The translations under genes were made by a program, and so were the position numbers. Shown one piece after another: positions 34,326 through 45,705 of a stretch of DNA of 64,000 nucleotides. The stretch covers positions 248,001 through 312,000 of the forward strand of contig NZ_JAQOTJ010000003.1 in assembly GCF_028401955.1 (NCBI RefSeq). The letters are read 5' to 3'. Every line of letters begins with the position of its first letter. Within the stretch, counting starts at the first letter, position 1. The stretch is from Bacillus sp. BP-3. Its GTDB lineage: Bacteria; Bacillota; Bacilli; Bacillales; Bacillaceae_G. The notes beneath the pieces were generated by a model. That model was not told the DNA's origin. It did not search any database and worked only from the letters and a program-made list of their open reading frames with translations.

Positions 34326-35165
34326 ATGAGCGAGAATGAAAAAGTAATTATGGAAAAGGGGATTCATACAGATTTTCGTAATAACATGACTTACGGGGAA
34401 TATTTACAACTTAATAGTCTGCTATCAAGTCAAAAGCAATTGTCTGATCATCATGATGAAATGTTATTTATCGTGATTCACCAGGCAAGTGAACTTTGGA
34501 TGAAATTAATTTTACACGAATTAGAAGCAGCTATTGAATCTATTAAAAATGATAATCTTGCACCTGCTTTTAAAATGCTTGCACGAGTTTCAAAAATTCA
34601 ATCGCAAATTATTCAGTCGTGGGATATTCTTGCTACGCTGACACCGTCTGAATATATTGAGTTCCGCGATTCGCTTGGTCAAGCATCTGGTTTTCAATCT
34701 TATCAATATCGCATGATTGAATTTGCACTTGGTTATAAAACACCACATGTTCTTAAAATCTATGAAAAAGATGAAGAGTTACATGCACGTCTACATAAAG
34801 CACTTCATACACCGAGCCTATATGACGTTGCAATTCAAACACTTGCAAAAGAGGGCTTTCTAATTAACGAAAGTGTTCTTCAAAGGGATATTACACAGCC
34901 GTATGAGGTCGATGCAACAGTAGAAGCAGCGTGGTTAGAAGTGTACTCAGATGTGAAGAAATACTGGGATTTATATCAATTAGCTGAAAAGCTAATCGAT
35001 ATTGAAGATTGGCTACAGCAGTGGCGCTTCCGTCATATGAAAACGGTAGAACGTATTATCGGTCATAAGATAGGCACTGGCGGTTCTTCAGGTGTTTCGT
35101 ATTTAAAACGTGTGCTTGATCAATCATTTTTCCCAGAGCTTTGGGCTATTCGTACAAAGCTATAA
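34326..35165 (+). CDS. kynA: Tryptophan 2,3-dioxygenase
   Basis: Haem enzyme that opens the indole ring of L-tryptophan to N-formylkynurenine, first step of the pathway. 279 residues, full length. Conserved [24 protein letters not shown] (distal pocket), [13 protein letters not shown] and the proximal-haem segment [14 protein letters not shown] near the C-terminus, followed by [11 protein letters not shown]. Last gene of kynUBA; a terminator follows. Confidence 0.96.
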   Translation: MSENEKVIMEKGIHTDFRNNMTYGEYLQLNSLLSSQKQLSDHHDEMLFIVIHQASELWMKLILHELEAAIESIKNDNLAPAFKMLARVSKIQSQIIQSWDILATLTPSEYIEFRDSLGQASGFQSYQYRMIEFALGYKTPHVLKIYEKDEELHARLHKALHTPSLYDVAIQTLAKEGFLINESVLQRDITQPYEVDATVEAAWLEVYSDVKKYWDLYQLAEKLIDIEDWLQQWRFRHMKTVERIIGHKIGTGGSSGVSYLKRVLDQSFFPELWAIRTKL

Positions 35166-35175
35166 ACGATTAAAC

Positions 35176-35220
35176 AATAAGCATAAAAGTTTTCTCTATG
35201 AAAAAGCTTTTATGCTTATT
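35176..35220 (+). terminator. Terminator of kynUBA
   Basis: AATAAGCATAAAAG (35176-35189) pairs with CTTTTATGCTTATT (35207-35220), then T-rich. Confidence 0.85.
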
Positions 35221-35337
35221 TTATAGTGTTACAAAAATGATGTTGTGGGTTATTGAAATACTCTTAGCTTTGTTAAGATCACTGTATGGTTTGTCTAAAT
35301 CTTGGTGCTATTAATTAAATTTGAATGTGTTCGGAAA

Positions 35338-38004
<2,667 letters not shown>

Positions 38005-38092
38005 CTATTGATTTTAGCAGTAGTAAATGAGAATAAACAGTCTATATTAACCATTTTCTACATGTTATAATTAAGTTAGGAAGAGTGCAAAA

Positions 38093-38296
38093 AATAGCTA
38101 GACCTTAGCATAAAGTAAGCTGATGTCCCCGTTCACTCCTCGAAAGCAGCTCATGTACCTTCTAACCCACAATGAATATGACTACAATCAACTTTTCCAT
38201 TTAATCTGTTTATTTCCTCAAAAATATCACCTTTTTAAATGTAACCCTGCTTCATTTGTTTTAATTCTTAAGTTGATGGACATGTGGCGGTAGCCC
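38093..38296. mobile_element. Possible IS231-type remnant
   Basis: TTCTTAAGTTGATGGACATG (38265-38284) matches, with one change, the 20-bp terminal repeat I remember for IS231 elements of this group (CATGCCCATCAACTTAAGAA, reverse complement). The sequence before it (from CTAGACCTTAGC) looks sub-terminal, but there is no transposase and no opposite repeat was found, so this would be a solo end left by deletion. Confidence 0.4.
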
Positions 38297-38383
38297 TAGA
38301 AAAAATCTACTCTTTTTTGTTTCTCATTTTATATTCCGTTATAATGGTCAAATTAGCGCTAAGTAGTAATGGAGGAGTTTCTA

Positions 38384-39292
38384 TTGAACTTACCAGAATT
38401 AGAACATGCACTTAAAAAGAAAAAAGTAAATGCTTTTCTCGTTTATCAAAAAGGTGAAATCGTTACAGAATATTATAAAACAGAGAAATGTGCACAAAAT
38501 CTATATAAAATTAATTCGATAACAAAAAGCGTTATCTCTATTCTAATTGGCATTGCAATTGAACAAGGATATATCAATAGTATACATACACCCATTGTAG
38601 AGTGGATTTCAAATATGCCAAAAGAAAAACAGTTATTAACAATGTATCATTTATTAACGATGACAACGGGAGAAGAGTGGAACGAATTTGGTGACGGTGT
38701 TAATTTCCCAAATGATTTTGTAGAGTCGGAAAACTGGATTGACTATATTCTCAATAAACCGATCAATGAACAACCAGGAACAAAAATGAATTATAATTCT
38801 GGTTCTTCTCATATATTAAGTTATATTTTGCAACTTGCGACAGGGATGACAACAGCAGCGTTTGCTGAAAAATATTTATTTGAACCGTTACACATTATGA
38901 ACTATGAATGGCAACAAGATCCACAGGGCATTTTTGTTGGTGGTTTTGGTATGAAAATGAGTCCAAAAGATTTACTTAAAATCGGGCTTCTCTGTCTACA
39001 AAACGGCTACTGGAATGGACAGCAACTCGTTTCTTTAAATTGGATTGAACAATCGCAGCAAAAACGATTTACGACGTATGAACATATCGGAGCATACGGT
39101 TATCACTGGTGGGTCTTAGATAGAGAGACGTGTAACGTGCCATATCATACATATTTTGCAATGGGATACGGCGGGCAATATATTTTAAATGTACCTCAAT
39201 TAGAACTTACCGCAGTCATTAGCAGTCAAATGCCTAAACGAGGATTAGTACCTCTCAAATTGTTTGTGAAATATTTACAAGAAATGCATTAA
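38384..39292 (+). CDS. Serine hydrolase (beta-lactamase/PBP-like)
   Basis: 302 residues from TTG 38384 (MNLPELEHALKKKK), with GGAGGAG 6 bases upstream; an in-frame ATG at 38369 is part of that ribosome site. Class C beta-lactamase/EstB fold: SITK (nucleophile Ser) in NSITKSVISILIG, YNSGS (Y-x-N) and a late GYGGQY. Cytoplasmic, as no signal peptide is present. Probably an esterase or amidohydrolase; substrate unknown. Confidence 0.85.
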   Translation: MNLPELEHALKKKKVNAFLVYQKGEIVTEYYKTEKCAQNLYKINSITKSVISILIGIAIEQGYINSIHTPIVEWISNMPKEKQLLTMYHLLTMTTGEEWNEFGDGVNFPNDFVESENWIDYILNKPINEQPGTKMNYNSGSSHILSYILQLATGMTTAAFAEKYLFEPLHIMNYEWQQDPQGIFVGGFGMKMSPKDLLKIGLLCLQNGYWNGQQLVSLNWIEQSQQKRFTTYEHIGAYGYHWWVLDRETCNVPYHTYFAMGYGGQYILNVPQLELTAVISSQMPKRGLVPLKLFVKYLQEMH

Positions 39293-39415
39293 AAAGTAAA
39301 GCTACCAAACACAAACCTCGGCACTACTCAGAACTTCAGTAATAGGGTAGAGTTTTCTTTGTTTTTGTTGACTCGCCTTGAAAAAATCTTTTTCTATTGG
39401 CACAGCATGCTGTTT

Positions 39416-39751
39416 TTATCTAGGGGTTTCTTTGAAGGAAATGTTGATAAATTTTTCTGTTTTTGTTTCAAATTCTACATCAACAAATACTCCAAATTCT
39501 TTTCCGCTCTTGTCACGCAACCATAACTTAAATTTTTCAACTGATATATTTACTGTTTTCGGTCTTCTTCCAATATGAAGATAATCAATAATATCAGCTT
39601 GCGGATATTTTTCTTTCGTCATTTGCACCGCAAGCTTTCCCCATTTCGCATAGGGAGGCTGCGCATGAACAGAAGGAAAAGGGTTGAAAATAAACAAAAC
39701 CATTGAAGCAAGGCCGATACAAATAAATAATTGAGTATATAACCGTGTCAT
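39416..39751 (-). CDS. DUF3889 secreted protein (YqzG-like)
   Basis: 111 residues with a signal peptide (MTRLYTQLFICIGLASMVLF ... PSVHA) and a small DUF3889 domain: YAKWGKLAVQMTKEKYP and VNISVEKFKLWLRD. B. subtilis YqzG and YhdC are relatives. ATG with AGGAGC upstream. Exported; role unknown. Its ATG faces the structured element at 39783 on the other strand. Confidence 0.8.
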   Translation of the reverse strand: MTRLYTQLFICIGLASMVLFIFNPFPSVHAQPPYAKWGKLAVQMTKEKYPQADIIDYLHIGRRPKTVNISVEKFKLWLRDKSGKEFGVFVDVEFETKTEKFINISFKETPR

Positions 39752-39782
39752 CTTAAAGCTCCTTTATAACATTTTTTATCCC

Positions 39783-39934
39783 GCATGAACGTGCAGTAAT
39801 ACTCCCAACTCAAAGTTCAGCGAAGGCATTGTCTAGTTCTAATGGCTAGAATCTCCGGTCGTTTCGCCCCCCATCGGACGAGGCAAAAAGCGCTTTTCTG
39901 AAGAAGTTAGGTGGGAGATAAACTGCTGACATGC
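39783..39934. other. Large structured element (RNA candidate or IS605-like solo end)
   Basis: Three nested arms pair across 150 bases: GCATG (39783-39787) with CATGC (39930-39934), GCAGT (39793-39797) with ACTGC (39922-39926), CTCCCA (39802-39807) with TGGGAG (39912-39917). Inside are further hairpins (TCTAG/CTAGA; AAAAGCGCTTTT). The CTCCCA-CTCAA...TTAGGTGGGAG frame resembles the ends of the tnpB element at 22.3 kb (CCCCTACCTCAA...TAGGTGGGGG). It is non-coding in all frames. It may be a non-autonomous palindromic element or a structured RNA. Confidence 0.45.
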
Positions 39935-39984
39935 GCCCGATTAGTAAGGACTGGTTAAAGTTTCACTTTATAGTGTTTACACTT

Positions 39985-40015
39985 AGGCATATTCATATGA
40001 ATGTGCCTTTTTTTG
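39985..40015 (+). terminator. Terminator downstream of the structured element
   Basis: AGGCATATTCAT (39985-39996) pairs with ATGAATGTGCCT (39997-40008), followed by a T7 run. No + strand gene ends here, so it may end a non-coding transcript from 39783-39934. Confidence 0.7.
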
Positions 40016-40089
40016 TCTTTATTACATAAAACCGCATGATTTACAAAAAATAACCTTGAATTCATCGTCATATTCAAGGAGGTTGAACT

Positions 40090-40857
40090 ATGCAGTGTAG
40101 AGCTTTTTTCAAAGTGGCGCTTCTGCTCATTACGGTGGCAGTTACTTTGTTAGTAAGTAGTGTTCATGAGAAGGAGGTAGGGGCTTTTTCCAATCAAGTT
40201 ATCCAAAAAGGCGCTTCTGGAGAAGATGTAGTCGAACTACAATCAAGACTCAAATACATTGGATTTTACAATGGGAAAGTAGATGGTGTCTTTGGATGGG
40301 GTACATATTGGGCTCTACGAAATTTTCAGCAAAAATTCGGGTTAAAGGTTGACGGACTTGCTGGTACAACTACAAAACAAAAGCTCGTAAAAGCTACCAA
40401 ATATGAAAAGCAACCAAGTAACACAGCGAACAATCAAAATAATAAACCATCGCAAAATAATAAACCAGCACAAAATAAAGGCACAAATGTTCCGAATGGA
40501 TACTCGCAAAACGACATTAAAATTTTAGCAAATGCTGTATACGGAGAATCACGCGGTGAACCTTATATCGGACAGGTTGCTGTGGCAGCTGTTATTTTAA
40601 ATCGCGTTAGTAGTTCATCTTTTCCAAATACAGTCGCAGGCGTTATTTATGAGCCGCGTGCGTTTACTGCTGTTGCAGACGGCCAGATCAATTTAACACC
40701 AAATGAAACAGCAAAAAAAGCTGTACTCGACGCAATTAACGGATGGGATCCATCTGGAGAAGCACTTTATTACTTTAATCCGGATACAGCAACAAGTAAA
40801 TGGATTTGGAGCCGCCCGCAAATTAAGAAAATTGGAAGACACATTTTTTGTCACTAG
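40090..40857 (+). CDS. sleB: Spore cortex-lytic enzyme SleB
   Basis: Lytic transglycosylase that degrades cortex peptidoglycan at germination. 255 residues: signal peptide to about residue 32 (VGAF before SNQVIQK), peptidoglycan-binding domain (GASGEDVVELQSRLKYIGFYNGKVDG...FGWGT), an Asn/Gln/Lys linker (110-133), and the catalytic domain with E153 in ANAVYGESRGEP. ATG behind AGGAGG. First of a sleB-ypeB-lipoprotein operon; SleB needs YpeB for stability in the spore. Confidence 0.97.
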   Translation: MQCRAFFKVALLLITVAVTLLVSSVHEKEVGAFSNQVIQKGASGEDVVELQSRLKYIGFYNGKVDGVFGWGTYWALRNFQQKFGLKVDGLAGTTTKQKLVKATKYEKQPSNTANNQNNKPSQNNKPAQNKGTNVPNGYSQNDIKILANAVYGESRGEPYIGQVAVAAVILNRVSSSSFPNTVAGVIYEPRAFTAVADGQINLTPNETAKKAVLDAINGWDPSGEALYYFNPDTATSKWIWSRPQIKKIGRHIFCH

Positions 40858-40875
40858 TTAGGAGGTGGATGAGAT

Positions 40876-42216
40876 ATGTTTAGAGGTTTATTAATTGTTT
40901 TATTAACAATCGGAGTTGTAGGCACAGGGTATTGGGGATATAAAGAGCACCAAGAAAAAAATGCGGTATTAATACACGCTGAAAATAACTACCAGCGAGC
41001 TTTCCATGATTTAGCCTATCAAGTCGATCTATTACATGACAAGATTGGAACAACATTAGCAATGAATTCACGCACATCATTATCACCAGCATTAGCCGAT
41101 GTGTGGCGTATTACATCGCAAGCGCATTCTGATATTGGTCAATTACCACTTACGTTACTCCCGTTTAACAAAACAGAAGAATTTCTATCAAATATCGGAG
41201 AATTCAGTTACCGTACAGCTATACGTGATTTAGATAAAGAGCCATTGAATGATCAAGAATATAATACACTTCAGCAACTATATAGTAATGCTGCGAATAT
41301 TCAAGATGAACTGCGTAAAGTACAGCATCTTGCTTTAAAAAACAATTTACGTTGGATGGATGTTGAACTAGCGCTTGCTTCTGATAAGAATCCAGCCGAT
41401 AACACAATTATAGACGGATTTAAAACAGTAGAAAAAAACAGTAACTCTTATTCACAAAGTCCTTTTGGACCAACGTTTACAAGTCTGCAGACAGAAAAAA
41501 AGGGTGAAACACACATATCGGGTCCCAAAATTTCAAAAGACCAGGCAATAAATATTGCAAAATCTTTCCTTAGCTTGAAGGGAAATGAAACGATTTCTGC
41601 TGAAAAAAGCAGCAAAGGAGCAAAAGAAAAATTTTATAGCATTACAGTAAAAGATCCTAAGACAAATAGTGAAACGAACATGGACATTACTGAACAAGGT
41701 GGCTTTCCAATTTGGGTTATGAACAACCGTGAAGTAAAAGAACAAAAAATCAGTTTAAATGAAGCAGGAGAAAAGGGACTTTCCTTTTTAAAACAAAATA
41801 AATTCAAAAGCATGGAGTTATATGAAAGTTCACAATACGATTCTATTGGTGTTTTCACATTTGTAACAAATCGTCACAACGTGCGTATTTATCCAGAATC
41901 CATTCAAATGAAAATTGCGCTTGATGACGGTTCGATTGTTGGTTTCTCTGCTAGAGACTATTTAGCATCTCGTAAAGATATAAAAGTCCAAAAGCCAACA
42001 TTATCGGTTTCGGATGCGCGAAAGAAAATTAATCCTAATTTGAAAGTTATGGAAGAGCGTGAAGCAATCGTTGTAAATGACTTGCATAAAGAGGTTCTAT
42101 GTTATGAGTTTTTAGGTACTCTTGGGAAAGACACCTATCAAATCTTTATTAATGCCAATAGTGGTACTGAAGAAAAAGTAAAAAAATTACAAAGTGTAGA
42201 ACAAATTTATGATTAA
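40876..42216 (+). CDS. ypeB: Germination protein YpeB
   Basis: Membrane-anchored partner that stabilises and holds back SleB in dormant spores. 446 residues: N-terminal membrane anchor (MFRGLLIVLLTIGVVGTGYW), a helical region, and C-terminal PepSY repeats, with ISKDQAINIAKSFLSLKG and VSDARKKINPNLK marking repeat starts. ATG with AGGAGGTGG, 18 bases after sleB. Full length. Confidence 0.96.
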   Translation: MFRGLLIVLLTIGVVGTGYWGYKEHQEKNAVLIHAENNYQRAFHDLAYQVDLLHDKIGTTLAMNSRTSLSPALADVWRITSQAHSDIGQLPLTLLPFNKTEEFLSNIGEFSYRTAIRDLDKEPLNDQEYNTLQQLYSNAANIQDELRKVQHLALKNNLRWMDVELALASDKNPADNTIIDGFKTVEKNSNSYSQSPFGPTFTSLQTEKKGETHISGPKISKDQAINIAKSFLSLKGNETISAEKSSKGAKEKFYSITVKDPKTNSETNMDITEQGGFPIWVMNNREVKEQKISLNEAGEKGLSFLKQNKFKSMELYESSQYDSIGVFTFVTNRHNVRIYPESIQMKIALDDGSIVGFSARDYLASRKDIKVQKPTLSVSDARKKINPNLKVMEEREAIVVNDLHKEVLCYEFLGTLGKDTYQIFINANSGTEEKVKKLQSVEQIYD

Positions 42217-42234
42217 CGAATAGGAGTGACACCT

Positions 42235-42840
42235 TTGAGGAAAACCTTATATTTTTGTATCTGTTTACTTCTATTAGCAAGTTGCAGTACAAAAAAGAAT
42301 GATAACGAAGCGAATCCTAAACCAACTTCAAATACAAAACAATATACAACAAGAAACGTAACATATAAAGAAAATACGCGTAAAACAGAAGTAACAAAAG
42401 CTGATCATCTTGCAAGCATTGCCTCAAACATACCTGGTGTAAGAGATGCAACAGCTGTTGTTCTTGGTAAGTATTCCATTGTCGGTATTGATGTAGGTGC
42501 TAAGTTAGATCGTACAAGAGTAGAAACAATAAAATACTCCGTTGCTGAGAGCTTAAAACATGATCCACAAGGTTCTAATGCTGTTGTTGTGGCTGATTTA
42601 GATACGTACGAGCGTTTAAAACAAATTGGAAAACGGATTAAAGAAGGTAAAGCTGGCGAAGGAATTCTCGATGAACTTGCGGCAATCATAGGTCGTGCGA
42701 TGCCACAAGTGCCAAACGATTTATTAGAAAATAAACAGACCAATCCAGTGAAAGAAAATAATCAACAATTACCAAAAGACGAACAAAATGAATTAAAACA
42801 AGAACAAGTCGACCAATCTAATCAACAGTTAAAACGATAA
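42235..42840 (+). CDS. YhcN/YlaJ family sporulation lipoprotein
   Basis: 201 residues from TTG 42235 (TAGGAG 9 bases upstream; GTG 42226 directly abuts it). Lipobox LLLLASC (C17) predicts lipid anchoring. The core HLASIASNIPGVRDATAVVLGKYSIVGIDVG is the YhcN/YlaJ family signature; the C-terminus is Gln/Asn-rich. Third gene of the sleB operon, with a strong terminator. Likely a spore inner-membrane protein tied to germination. Confidence 0.9.
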   Translation: MRKTLYFCICLLLLASCSTKKNDNEANPKPTSNTKQYTTRNVTYKENTRKTEVTKADHLASIASNIPGVRDATAVVLGKYSIVGIDVGAKLDRTRVETIKYSVAESLKHDPQGSNAVVVADLDTYERLKQIGKRIKEGKAGEGILDELAAIIGRAMPQVPNDLLENKQTNPVKENNQQLPKDEQNELKQEQVDQSNQQLKR

Positions 42841-42883
42841 AATACTCCCCGTGTAATGTAGCACGGGGAGTATTTTATCGTTT
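42832..42883 (+). terminator. Terminator of sleB operon
   Basis: 22-bp perfect stem, 42832-42853 with 42862-42883 (core ACTCCCCGTG/CACGGGGAGT), 8-base loop; contains the lipoprotein stop codon. Confidence 0.9.
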
Positions 42884-42975
42884 CGAGATTGAAAATTTCA
42901 TTTATTCTCAAAAATATTGTATGATTTTGTATGGAAGGAAACGTATGTTTTTAGAACTGGGGAGGAATAAATGTA

Positions 42976-43467
42976 ATGAAAACGAATCAATCCATTCAAC
43001 TCGTTCCATATACAGAGGAATATAAAGAAGCTTTTCAAACCTATACTTTACCAGAAGAACAAGTACAATTTACTGCTCATCCAATGGATCTTTTAGACAA
43101 AGTAAAGCAGAATCCAACCCGAAATCCTATTATTATTATAGCTGATGACAAGCCAGTAGGTATTTTTTCATTGCAATCAGGAAGTCGTGTGCAAGAATAT
43201 ACAACGAAAGAAAACTCTTTGTTACTCACTTCATTTTCAATCAATTACACTGAACAAGGAAACGGATATGCAAAACGAGCATTGCAACTGCTACCAAATT
43301 ATGTAGATTTATACTTTCCAAACATAGAAGAAGTTGTATTGGCAGTCAACGAAAGAAATATTCCTGCGCAAAAATTATATATAACAGTTGGTTTTGAAGA
43401 CAGAGGACAACGCCGAATAGGACCGATTGGACCGCAACTTGTTTTATATTTACCTTTAAAAAAATAA
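42976..43467 (+). CDS. GNAT N-acetyltransferase
   Basis: 163 residues. Acetyl-CoA-binding motif SFSINYTEQGNGYAKRALQLLPNY and the following VVLAVNERNIPAQKLYITVGFEDRGQRR are the GNAT core. ATG behind GGGGAGG. The hom gene starts 26 bases after its stop, so both may share a transcript. Target unknown. Confidence 0.85.
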   Translation: MKTNQSIQLVPYTEEYKEAFQTYTLPEEQVQFTAHPMDLLDKVKQNPTRNPIIIIADDKPVGIFSLQSGSRVQEYTTKENSLLLTSFSINYTEQGNGYAKRALQLLPNYVDLYFPNIEEVVLAVNERNIPAQKLYITVGFEDRGQRRIGPIGPQLVLYLPLKK

Positions 43468-43493
43468 ACATTCAAAAGTTAGCGGAGGATCTT

Positions 43494-44516
43494 ATGCAAA
43501 TCAAAATAATACTTGCTGGTTATGGCACCGTTGGAAAAGAATTTATAAAACTCATTCATGAAAAAGCATCGTTTATTCATAAAGAGTTCGGCATAGAATT
43601 ACTTCTTGTTGGAATTATTGGACGTGATGTGAAGTTATATCATCCAGAGGGGCTTTGTGCCGATACTTTACTCACACAAGGAGAGGGATCAGCAGCTTTA
43701 CATAGATACATCGAACAACATCCAGTTCATAACGAAAACATGCTGGGTCATGTTTTTATTGAGTCAACACCAACCAATCTTCAAAATGGGGATCCTGGAA
43801 AAGAATATATATTAGAGGCAATAAAAAAGGGAATGGATATTGTCGCGATTTCCAAAGGAGCTCTTGTTACTTCATTTAAAGAAATAGACGAAGCCGCTCG
43901 ATTCGCAAATGTACGCATCCGATATAGCGGTGCAACAGCTGCTGCACTCCCTACATTAGATATCGGTCACTTCAGCCTAGCGGGATGCAAGATTGATCGC
44001 ATTGAAGGCATCTTAAACGGGACGACAAATTATATTTTAACAAAAATGCATGAGGATGGCACTTCGTATGAAGAAGCTTTACAGCAAGCACAGCAAAAAG
44101 GAATTGCTGAAACAAATCCATTATTAGATGTGAGTGGAATGGATAGTGCTTGTAAATTATTGCTACTATCAAATAGTTTATTGAACACAGAATATACCCT
44201 TGAAGATATAAGGATTAAAGGAATAGACGATTTATCAAAACAAGATATACAAGAAGCAAAGCAGCAAGGAAAACAAATCAAACTACTAGCAAGAGCAAAT
44301 ACGGACGATAACGGTAAAGTGCGGCTTGAAGTACAACCTTATGAAGTAGACTCGAATCACTCTCTAGCTGGCGTTATCGGAACCGAAAAAGGAATTACTT
44401 TTTACACAGACACCATGGGAGCAGTTTCTACTATTGGTGGAGCTTCTAATCCAAGAGGAGCTGCCGCCGCTGCCTTAAAAGATGTGCTCAATTTATATCG
44501 AAAAGACAGAATATAA
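43494..44516 (+). CDS. hom: Homoserine dehydrogenase
   Basis: NAD(P)-dependent reduction of aspartate semialdehyde to homoserine (threonine/methionine path). 340 residues, compact form without an ACT domain. N-terminal AGYGTVGKEF nucleotide site; catalytic region GILNGTTNYILTKM and GIAETNPLLDVSGMDSACKLLLL (about 180-240), and C-terminal TIGGASNPRGAAAAALKDVLNL. ATG behind GGAGG. Probably a second copy beside the main threonine locus. Confidence 0.92.
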   Translation: MQIKIILAGYGTVGKEFIKLIHEKASFIHKEFGIELLLVGIIGRDVKLYHPEGLCADTLLTQGEGSAALHRYIEQHPVHNENMLGHVFIESTPTNLQNGDPGKEYILEAIKKGMDIVAISKGALVTSFKEIDEAARFANVRIRYSGATAAALPTLDIGHFSLAGCKIDRIEGILNGTTNYILTKMHEDGTSYEEALQQAQQKGIAETNPLLDVSGMDSACKLLLLSNSLLNTEYTLEDIRIKGIDDLSKQDIQEAKQQGKQIKLLARANTDDNGKVRLEVQPYEVDSNHSLAGVIGTEKGITFYTDTMGAVSTIGGASNPRGAAAAALKDVLNLYRKDRI

Positions 44517-44536
44517 CTTTACATATAATGTTGGTG

Positions 44537-44569
44537 CAAATCCCACTTATTTAGAAAAAGTGGGATTTG
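44537..44569 (+). terminator. Terminator after hom
   Basis: CAAATCCCACTT (44537-44548) pairs with AAGTGGGATTTG (44558-44569), then T-rich. Confidence 0.8.
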
Positions 44570-44731
44570 TCATTTTCTTATATAAAAGCAGTGATTGATT
44601 GTCAATTATCGTTATGTTTTTCTATTTACTTTTTATCATCAGAAGGATTAAGATATTTTTTAAGTATGTATACAAAACAGAAAAATACCATTATGCTATA
44701 GAAGTTAGAAAGCTGAAAGGGATTGAGAATT

Positions 44732-45490
44732 GTGAAAAAACTTGATGTACTGTTAATGGTGCTCAGCGCCCTGTTCCCAGTTACAGGTTTAATGAAACAA
44801 ATGCCACTACAATTATCATTATATATAGGTGGATTATTGTTTTTAACTAGTTTTGGGAGCTATCATGCAAAACGAATGCATTCAAGAATATTTAGTTGGG
44901 TAGCTTATGCATCATTTATCACGCTTTTGCTGGCAATTTGGAATCAATATATAACAGTCGATTCTTTAATTGCAAACGCAAAAATTGCTGCATGTATTGC
45001 TATCATCCCATTTTTATTCCGATTCCGTACATATGCCATTACATTAGGGCTACTCGGATTATGGGGCATGATGCTTTGGGATGTAAAACAAATTCAATCA
45101 TTAGCAGTTCTTCAGCGAATGATGAACATACTCACAACAGAAAAACTGTATTTAGTCATTTTAGTGGCAGGTTTCTTACTCGGCGGATTGCTTGCAAGCG
45201 TACTGCATCGTGATAACAATAACCAAGAAAAAACAAACGCATTTAAACAAAAACAGAAGCGAATGAGACCTACATTTAAAATTCGCATTCCAAGTTTACC
45301 AAGGTTAAAATTTAAAATGCTTAAGTTCAGTAAAAAATCTTCTAAACAACGAGACACTCGCAAGTATGAACAAAATCATCAAGAAACAGCACCAACAAAC
45401 CATACAACGCCAACAGAGCAACATAATGATGTTGGAACAGTGCAAGGACAGACGAGAATGGAACGAAGAAGAAATCGTTATAATGCATAG
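44732..45490 (+). CDS. Membrane protein of unknown function
   Basis: 252 residues from GTG 44732 (AAAGGGA upstream); TTG 44723 is an alternative. Five to six membrane helices in the first 155 residues (VLLMVLSALFPVTGLM, LYIGGLLFLTSF, WVAYASFITLLLAIW, IACIAIIPFLF-type segments, LVILVAGFLLGGLLASVL), then a highly basic cytoplasmic tail (KIRIPSLPRLKFKML...) ending in a Thr/Gln/Asn-rich stretch. No family recognised. Monocistronic. Confidence 0.65.
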   Translation: MKKLDVLLMVLSALFPVTGLMKQMPLQLSLYIGGLLFLTSFGSYHAKRMHSRIFSWVAYASFITLLLAIWNQYITVDSLIANAKIAACIAIIPFLFRFRTYAITLGLLGLWGMMLWDVKQIQSLAVLQRMMNILTTEKLYLVILVAGFLLGGLLASVLHRDNNNQEKTNAFKQKQKRMRPTFKIRIPSLPRLKFKMLKFSKKSSKQRDTRKYEQNHQETAPTNHTTPTEQHNDVGTVQGQTRMERRRNRYNA

Positions 45491-45511
45491 AGAATGATCT
45501 TGTACAATTTT

Positions 45512-45559
45512 AAAAACCCGTAATGTCTACGTATAATCGATAGAGCATTATGGGTTTTT
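45512..45559 (+). terminator. Terminator
   Basis: AAAAACCCGTAATG (45512-45525) pairs with CATTATGGGTTTTT (45546-45559), one G-T pair. Confidence 0.85.
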
Positions 45560-45705
45560 CGTTGTAATAATATACCTATTCATTATCATAAATTTGAACA
45601 AGAAAAAATTTAAAAGCGAGTTTTTGTTTGAAAATAGCCATTGTCCAATTAAAATGAATATTTTATAGTTAAATATATAGAAAATATTAACAATAGGAGG
45701 GCGAC

